From Henricia sp. BOLD:AAB3569 (lineage: Eukaryota; Echinodermata; Asteroidea; Spinulosida; Echinasteridae), in assembly GCA_037783545.1 (NCBI GenBank), contig JBBELK010000096.1, forward strand, positions 1,116,001 to 1,180,000: 64,000 bases of DNA, given 5' to 3'. Positions 57,956 through 64,000 of this stretch are shown in pieces (position 1 is the first letter of the stretch; each line of letters begins with the position of its first letter). The notes under the pieces are model-generated. The model was not told the origin of the DNA. It ran no database searches and worked only from the letters and a program-made list of their open reading frames with translations. The translations under genes and the position numbers were made by a program.

Positions 57956-59575
57956 CTAAAACCTTGTGTCTATGCGTCTTCCTCTGTGAACATGAAATAC
58001 AACTATACGTACCCAGTTATTAATATCCTTATACATTCCTTTCCAAAAATAACGTTGTCGAATACGGTCATATGTTCTTTGTAAACCAAAATGGGCAGCG
58101 AGAACATCATCATGACAACTAGTCAATACTACATCAATAAATGATCTAGGGATGTATAATTGGTGAACACTTCTTTCCGGAATATGGCGCTTAGCAGGTG
58201 TATACCAAATATGATACAACAAACCATCAATAACATAATAGTGATCAGCCTCAAGAATCACATTTCTTGCTAATTTGTCATTATCTGGAAGAACGTTACT
58301 CTCATGGTACAGTAGCATTGACTTTGCAAAGTCACCTTCCAACAATGCCCGTTTAAATTGTCCTTTATCAATTTGATCTGGAAAAGGGAGTACATGATTC
58401 TCAACATTTGTGTCAATTGTTTTCCTTTGGCTGGTCACTTTCTGAACTCTTATTTTAGGATCAACAGTTTGTGACGTAATTTCAGTGTTTACCCAAGTCG
58501 TGTTCAGGGGATTTAAATGGTCGTCAGCAACAGAGCAGTGATTACAATTAGCGTAGCTGTCAATCTTGGAGTAATCAATGCGACTCAATGCATCGACATG
58601 ACAGTCTTTTCCCTTGACATGTACAACGTCAAAATTGTATGATTGGAGCTTGAGAACCCAGCGTGCTAATCTGCCAGTTGAATGGTTTCCGTCAAACAAC
58701 CATTTCAATGCACAGTGGTCAGTAAAAACCGTAAACCCTGCGCTCGTTTTCAAGTATTGCTCAAACTTCTTAATGCCTTCAACAATCGCAAGTGCCTCAA
58801 TTTCAGTTGTGCTGTAATTTAATTCGCTTTTATGCAAAGATCTACCTCCATACGCAATAACTCTTTCATTGCCGTCTTGTTGCTGCGCCAGAATAAATCC
58901 CAGGCCCTTTTTACTAGCATCAGTCTGAAGGTAAAACTTCTTGTCAAATCTAGGAAAAGCCAAAATAGGCGAATTCATGAGATATTTCTTTAACGTTTCA
59001 AATGCACTTTGGCAACTTACATCCCAAAGAAATGCAACATTTTTTCGAGTCAAATTTGTCAGTGGTTTCGCAATTTTGCTAAAATTCTGTATGTATTTGT
59101 GGTAGTACCCCACGAAGCCGAGAAATGATTTTACTTCGGATATCTTACGAGGAACAGGGTACTCTTGTATTATTTTCACTTTGTCTGGATCAGTTTCGAT
59201 ACCTGCTTCACTCAAAATCATACCAAGATACTTGATTTTTCTTTGAGCAAATGAGCATTTCTTTGGTTGAAGTTTTAGTCCCAATCTGCGAAAACGATCA
59301 AACACCTCCTTCAAATGAACTAAATGTTCCTGAAAGGAGTTCGAAAATATGATTACGTCATCCAAATAACAAACAACAAATTTCCAGTTCAGTCCCCGCA
59401 ATACCTCTTGCATAGCTCTTTGAAATGTTGCTGGGGCGGAGTACAAACCGAATGGAAGAACCTGGAATTCATATAGCGAATCCCGAGTTATGAAACAAGC
59501 TTTTTCTTTAGAGGATTCTTCCAATTCAATTTGCCAATAACCGGCCGCCAAATCTATAGTGTTGAAAAATAGCAA
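57956..59575 (-). pseudogene. Gypsy RT, RNase H and integrase N-terminus
   Basis: RT: FNTIDLAAGYWQIELEESSK (motif A), FGLYSAPATFQRAMQ, CYLDDVIIFSN (catalytic YLDD), KIKYLGMILSEAGIETDP and FLGFVGYYHKYIQNFSKIAK. RNase H: LQTDASKKGLGFILAQQQDG, YSTTEIEALAIVEGIKKF, FTVFTDHCALKWL and DALSRIDY. Integrase: HDDVLAAHFGLQRTYDRIRQ, YFWKGMYKDI (H2C2 finger, first half). Intact over 539 codons. The frame then fails before the inserted DNA element. Confidence 0.92.
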
Positions 59576-60069
59576 GGCTTCATAATTCCTACAGTATCAA
59601 ATGTATCCGAAATAGTAGGAAGGGGGAAACTATCCATAGTGCTTATTTTGTTCAATTTTCTAAAATCAACACAAAATCGGTAGGCATTACTTTCCTTTTT
59701 TGGTACCATACAAACCGGAAAACACCATGGGCTCGTGGACTCCTTAATTATTCCTTCATCTAGCATTTTACTTACATGTTTTCTGATCTCATTTTGAACC
59801 AATGGTGGTTGCCGATATGGACGGCACCGGATAGGTGCATGATCACCTGTACGGATAATGTGCTTAACTCCACTATACCGCCCTCTTGGTCCCCCTTCAA
59901 CCTGAAATATGTCATTGTAAGTTGTTATCAATTCAGTTAACTCTGCCGATTCTGCAGGAGATAAGGAAGGATCTAGCTGAATTTCTGTAGTTAATTTAGT
60001 TTCACTGTCTTGGGCAACATTATCCGTACCTGGTGCATCAATTACAGACACTTGTGGTTCAGGTTCCAT
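59554..60069 (-). pseudogene. Gypsy RT N-terminal part
   Basis: Encodes LTELITTYNDIFQVEGGPRG, IIRTGDHAPIRCRPYRQPP, EIRKHVSKMLDEGIIKESTS, PWCFPVCMVPKKESNAYRFC and VDFRKLNKISTMDSFPLPTI, the standard start of a Gypsy RT. It overlaps the next ORF by 22 bases in another frame, showing a small indel just before motif A. Confidence 0.9.
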
Positions 60070-60105
60070 GTTAATGGTATAGCAAACGGCATAATATCAC
60101 ATGTA

Positions 60106-60879
60106 CTATGTGGAGTAAGTGCCAAGCTTTGTTCGAGGAAACAAACTAATGGGCTTATCCGTAACATTCATGATCAACACATTAGTACGCTTCTTAGGCA
60201 GGACACAACTAGCTGTGTGTGCTACCATAACGCCCAAAGCTGTAACACGTCTACCTCCTTGACAAAGACCAACAGAATTTATATCCAAATCATTGCATAT
60301 TTTAGCACAAATGATCGATTGGGAGCGTGCTGGTATTGTTACTTTGTTAAGCACACGTAACTGACTCTTAAGTTTCAATTTGTTTGACCTGTAATTAATG
60401 GTTGCTTCATACTCTCGTAAAAATTGTGAACCCAAAATTACTCTGGATGATATTTCACGCACAACATAGAAATCTACGAGATAGGAACAACCATTGATGG
60501 TTACCGGCAAAGCAACAAACCCAATTACATCAATGGCAGCATTATTAGCCGTCTTTACCGATACAAATCGAGGTTTTTCTATCAGGCTCAGTAATGCAGT
60601 TAAGTTTGTCTGAAACCAACCATATTCGATTAGAGAAATCGATGCACCAGTATCGATAAGGGCTTCAATCGAACAATGATAAATACTGGTTTGAATGGTA
60701 TTCGACAGGCTCAAGTCAATTTCGGAATTCTTTTTGTCATGGTCCGGAGTATTGCGTTCTTTACGTTCTTTGCCACCAGCCGATCTCCGGAATGTTTGGT
60801 TTGTGTTTTTATTAGCGGGTGGCTTACTTAGTTTAAAGAATTTCCTTTGATGTCTGTATTCGCACGACATTGTCGCCAT
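60106..60879 (-). CDS. Gypsy protease
   Basis: A retropepsin-type aspartic protease: IEALIDTGASISLIE (active site DTG), VDFYVVREISSRVILGSQFL (the ILG flap-side motif), then a linker to RT. The frame is intact. Its start overlaps the gag frame by about 50 bases, which would fit programmed frameshifting, or a mutation. Confidence 0.85.
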   Translation of the reverse strand: MATMSCEYRHQRKFFKLSKPPANKNTNQTFRRSAGGKERKERNTPDHDKKNSEIDLSLSNTIQTSIYHCSIEALIDTGASISLIEYGWFQTNLTALLSLIEKPRFVSVKTANNAAIDVIGFVALPVTINGCSYLVDFYVVREISSRVILGSQFLREYEATINYRSNKLKLKSQLRVLNKVTIPARSQSIICAKICNDLDINSVGLCQGGRRVTALGVMVAHTASCVLPKKRTNVLIMNVTDKPISLFPRTKLGTYST

Positions 60880-61451
60880 TTATGTCCTCTGCGGCCAATT
60901 TCAGATTCTTGTGCTGTTCTTTGCACAGAAACACCAAGTCTGGCAAAGTTCAATGCTTCATGGAATGATTTTGGTTGCTTTGAAAACACAAAGGCCCGCA
61001 GAGAAGGCAACAACCCACGTACAAATACGGACAAACACTCTTTATTTGATTTTTTGACTTGTTGGCACATACGCATAATGTCAGAGGTGTACTCGTCTAA
61101 ACTTTCAGTAAAAGATTGCTTTCGTTCTAATAATTTTGTTTCTACTTGCCATAACCAAGATTCGCCCTGAAAATGATTTTTCAAGACATGTCGAATACCT
61201 TCAATTGATGTCTTATCCTGTTCCGGTACAGACTGTAAGAAGATGTGAGCATGTCCCTCTATCCTTGACAATAAGGCCAACACTTTCTTAGGTTCATTGA
61301 AATCTCGCAAAGTAGCCAATATGATAAACCTTGAAATAAATTAATCCACATCTTTTTCAGGTTTACCGGAATAGGTCAAGTTGGTTGAACATAAATCATA
61401 TTTGCTATGCGCCATTTCCGATATATTAGGTTTACTTTCAGTTTCCGCCAT
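60828..61451 (-). pseudogene. gag: Gypsy Gag with one in-frame stop
   Basis: The start is ATG 61451-61449 (MAETESKPN), 197 bases from the LTR. A TAA at 61343-61341 interrupts after GKPEKDVD. The frame resumes with FISRF, LATLRDFNEPKKVLALLSRI, IEGIRHVLKNHFQGESW, FTESLDEYTSDIMRMCQQVK and PSLRAFVFSKQP, the retrotransposon gag fold. It ends with GRRGHKWRQCRAN, the tail of a zinc knuckle whose first cysteines are degenerate. Confidence 0.85.
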
Positions 61452-61640
61452 ACACAGGTAAATTTAAAACAAAGACGCCAAAAACGAAATCAAACTTACA
61501 AACGACAGCTAGTCGTTTCGACGCTGGCCATCCACACGATGTCCATTGTTGACGGAAACATGTGTTGCACAAAACACACGGCGAACCCGCGATGGTAGCA
61601 GCCAGATCGACAACAAAAACCGGCTGCGGATCTTCCACCA

Positions 61641-61936
61641 ATTATTATGTTACACCGGGAATCACAACTCAAATCAAATTAAAGTCTTGGAAACTAAATT
61701 CACTTTTCCGAAACTACAAAATACTCATTTTTTTTAACTCAAAAAAGGTGACTACAAAAACCAACGTACGTACGACGTGTAGATAGCCAACGCCCACAAC
61801 TAACTGTGCTGGACAGTTCACTTATATACACACAATATTACATAACACTTTGGTGGCTTCCAAAATAACTGGCATTCCGCAGCTTGGACGCCGCAAACAA
61901 ACAAATGAATACCGTGCGTTTCTTTACGTCACAACA
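61641..61936 (-). mobile_element. 5' LTR of the Gypsy element
   Basis: Pairs with 54393-54677. On the element strand it starts TGTTGTGACG and the shared sequence ends ...GTGTAACATAATAAT, directly followed by TGGTGGAAGATCCGCAGCC, a primer-binding-site candidate. The tRNA was not identified. Confidence 0.8.
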
Positions 61937-62054
61937 CTGTTGCTTGTCCTTCAGATTGGGAGAGAATAATAGAACCACGTGGTGAAACGTACGTGCTAGC
62001 AGAAAATCACGTGACTATGTTGTTCTCTCCCGATCTGGAGGACAAGCAACAGTG
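61935..62054. mobile_element. Palindromic MITE abutting the Gypsy LTR
   Basis: CACTGTTGCTTGTCCTTCAG and its inverse (CTGGAGGACAAGCAACAGTG) enclose about 60 bases. The arms also share GGGAGAGAA/TTCTCTCCC. It touches the outer LTR edge with no spacer. Confidence 0.7.
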
Positions 62055-62589
62055 ACCCGTGACCTTTTGACCCCTGACACCCTGTGGAGGCGGCTTATAA
62101 CATGCTTGCCGTACTTATCAAGATTACCCCGGGGCATTAGTTTGCACCATTCGGCAGTCAATATTCTGTACATTAGTGGTACATTAGTTAACACTAGTTT
62201 GCTTCAACCACGGCGAGCTTTATTGACTATCCACCCGATATCCTCCGCACATACCGTCCAAGGAGACATTGTCCGGGAGACAATAATATCCTAGATCATT
62301 TAGAGATTTTTTTTTCCGGGGGAAGGGATAGGGGACAGACTTTTTCTGGGGGACAGTATCTTCTCCCACACTGGCGCTCTGAATTCATTATTTTCAAAGG
62401 CATGTGCATTAGATAGCCACATGCCATGCATTGCCCTTGCCCTGGCGTGAAACACGCGAAGACAGGTGTGAACGCACAACACAACGGCGCAAATTGCATG
62501 TATCACGAGAGGAGGCTTTTACTATTACATGCATAAGCATGTTTTCATGGAACAATAAAGCTTTAGGTATACTACGGTTAAGCTGGGTG
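62055..62589. other. Intergenic, nothing recognised
   Basis: No coding motif. Contains a T8 run and purine-rich GGGGGAAGGGATAGGGG near 62318. Confidence 0.6.
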
Positions 62590-62925
62590 GAGCTTGCGGT
62601 GTTGACGATTTCATTGGCCACTGATGACCAGTCAGTCAACCCACGGTCCGACGTACGTTCAAAACCAATGAACGCTAATGCGACGGTTCTTAACTGTAAA
62701 TCTATTCAGTCACTATACAATTGCCTGAACCGTCGTGTTGTATTGATATGGAAATGCGAGCTTGCGGTGTTGACGATTTCATTGGCCACTGATGACCAGT
62801 CAGTCAACCCACGGTCCGACGTACGTTCAAAACCAATGAACGCTAATGCGACGGTTCTAACTGTAAATCTATTCAGTCACTATACAATTGCCTGAACCGT
62901 CGTGTTTTATTGATATGGAAATGCG
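62590..62925. repeat. 168-bp unit, two tandem copies
   Basis: Starts at 62590 and 62758 with GAGCTTGCGGTGTTGACGAT. Each ends in one 73-bp unit of the following array. The 154-codon ORF across it merely repeats the same peptide. Confidence 0.85.
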
Positions 62926-63440
62926 ACGGTTCTAACCGTCCGGCTATTCAGTCACTACAATTGCCTGAACCGTCGTGTTTTATTGATATGGAAATGCGAC
63001 GGTTCTAACCGTCCGGCTATTCAGTCATTACAATTGCCTGAACCGTTGTGTTTTATTGATATGGAAATGCACGGTTCTAACTGTCAGTCTATTCAGTCAC
63101 TACAATTGCCTGAACCGTCGTGTTTTATTGATATGGAAATGCGACGGTTCTAACGGTCCGGATATTCAGTCACTACAATTGCCTGAACCGTCGTGTTTTA
63201 TTGATATAGAAATGCGACGGTTCTACATGTGTAACTGTCAGTCTATTCAGTCACTACAATTGCCTGAACCGTCCTGTTTTATTATGGAAATGCGACGGTT
63301 CTAACCGGCTATTCAGTCATTACAATTGCCTGAACCGTCGTGTTTTATTATGAAAATGCGACGGTTCTAACGGTCCGGCTATTCAGTCATTACAATTGCC
63401 TGAACAGTCGTGTTTTATTGATATGTAAATGCGACGGTTC
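62680..63440. repeat. 73-bp tandem array with inverted GACGGTTC/GAACCGTC
   Basis: About ten units (GCGACGGTTCTAACCGTCCG, CTATTCAGTCACTACAATTG, CCTGAACCGTCGTGTTTTAT, TGATATGGAAAT). Every unit carries the 9-base word CGACGGTTC and its inverse, so each can fold on itself or with neighbours. Confidence 0.9.
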
Positions 63441-63477
63441 GTCCAGTCGGGTCCATTCACCTGTTCACAATAAACGG

Positions 63478-64000
63478 TCGAAGTGAAAACGTCACCCTAT
63501 TTTTATTTTTCTAGGCATTGGCTCCACTTTTTAAAAATCACTCAACAGTTTCCCTGCGCTTTTGAAATAGTGTTTTATCCGGCAGCCATGGTGTTTGGAG
63601 CCAATTACCATGGCAATGCGTCACTTTTTGGCGCACTATTGCCCCAAATGTTGTTTCGTTGATAAATGTGGGTCCTTCTGGTCGTTCATATTCCAATTGG
63701 CCGAAGTTTGTTTCAATCACATCGACGGTTTTTCTCGTGGCATGGCATATGGTAATTAGCGCGGTTTAGTTATTCTTAGTGTACAGCCAATTGCCTTGGT
63801 AACCAACAAAAGATGACGTATTACTTCGGCAGTCTATTGCAATAGACTGCCTAAGTGAGTACGTTATCTTTAAACTAAAAAAAAATCACTGAACCGTGTT
63901 CCTGTGCTTTTGCAATGGTACTTTTTTCGACGGCTTTGTTAGTTTACAGCCAATTGCCAAGGGTGCTTGTACATGGGATCAAAAGGTCACGGTTCGATAT
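63478..64000. mobile_element. Cluster of MITE copies related to 30588-30757
   Basis: Shares AAGTGAAAACGTCACCCTA, GTTTCCCTGCGCTTTTG, CCAATTACCATGGCAA and AGTCTATTG-type ends. One copy spans about 63478-63660. Further pieces at about 63720-63845 and 63848-64000 meet head to head at ATTGCAATAGACTGCC. The last runs off the window. Confidence 0.6.

Larger units (their letters stand above)
54393..61936 (-). mobile_element. Ty3/Gypsy retrotransposon with chromodomain, antisense, nested insertion
   Basis: The minus-strand order from right to left is: 5' LTR, gag, protease, RT, RNase H, integrase (interrupted), chromodomain, polypurine tract, 3' LTR. The chromodomain places it near chromoviruses (family knowledge). 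The LTRs are close but not identical, with small indels and substitutions. Flanking 5-bp target duplications do not match, which suggests rearrangement or age. Confidence 0.9.

Overview
This is animal nuclear DNA. It has multi-exon genes with GT/AG introns, metazoan domain families (SRCR, somatomedin-B-like, secretin/adhesion-type 7TM) and very dense transposon content of many classes. Expanded SRCR repertoires, together with the MITE, LINE and Gypsy types seen here, fit a marine invertebrate, most likely a non-vertebrate deuterostome (amphioxus, hemichordate or echinoderm). The species cannot be fixed from the sequence alone.

One host gene dominates the window, on the + strand from about 6.0 or 13.1 kb to 34.4 kb. 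A TATA-bearing first exon encodes a signal peptide and exists in two identical copies (6044-6134 and 13162-13252). It ends in phase 1. Nine phase 1-1 exons follow between 22031 and 30508, each encoding one SRCR-like domain: six canonical, three divergent. Next comes one large exon (31667-33936) with a somatomedin-B-like cysteine module, a long Cys-rich ectodomain and TM1-TM5, then a last exon (34112-34387) with TM6, TM7 and a short tail. All junction phases agree, so the likely product is a secreted-entry membrane receptor with nine SRCR domains, an SMB-like module and a 7TM domain. I regard this as the most interesting object in the window.

Region by region. 0-1.9 kb: 5' part of a minus-strand LTR retrotransposon with a broken gag and a tRNA-Leu-type primer binding site. 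2.2-5.2 kb: a 16-bp minisatellite and two non-autonomous DNA elements. 5.4-14.6 kb: a roughly 2.1-kb segment (A-B) duplicated head to tail, containing the promoter and signal exon. The first copy is split by a 5,037-bp DNA element (6619-11655) made largely of AACCAAT/ATTGGTT arrays, and the second copy gives its exact empty site. 15.6-17.1 kb: a second copy of a TTAA-flanked MITE and a 30-bp minisatellite. 17.1-34.4 kb: introns and exons of the receptor, with SINEs, several MITEs, a 1.66-kb TACCACAG-array element and a foldback element in the introns.

34.4-38 kb: an antisense CR1-like LINE whose esterase-bearing ORF1 is fused to the reverse transcriptase. 39.3-44.0 kb: a sense LINE with endonuclease and RT, broken by frameshifts. 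44.4-49.6 kb: a decayed BEL/Pao retrotransposon. 49.6-54.4 kb: non-coding DNA with several tandem repeats and a possible solo LTR. 54.4-61.9 kb: an antisense Ty3/Gypsy element with two LTRs and a chromodomain, its integrase split by a 1.7-kb DNA element. 62-64 kb: 168-bp and 73-bp tandem repeats and copies of a small MITE family.

The 34.4-64 kb stretch shows no supported host gene. All assignments come from reading motifs, splice sites and repeats by eye. No database search or transcript evidence was available.
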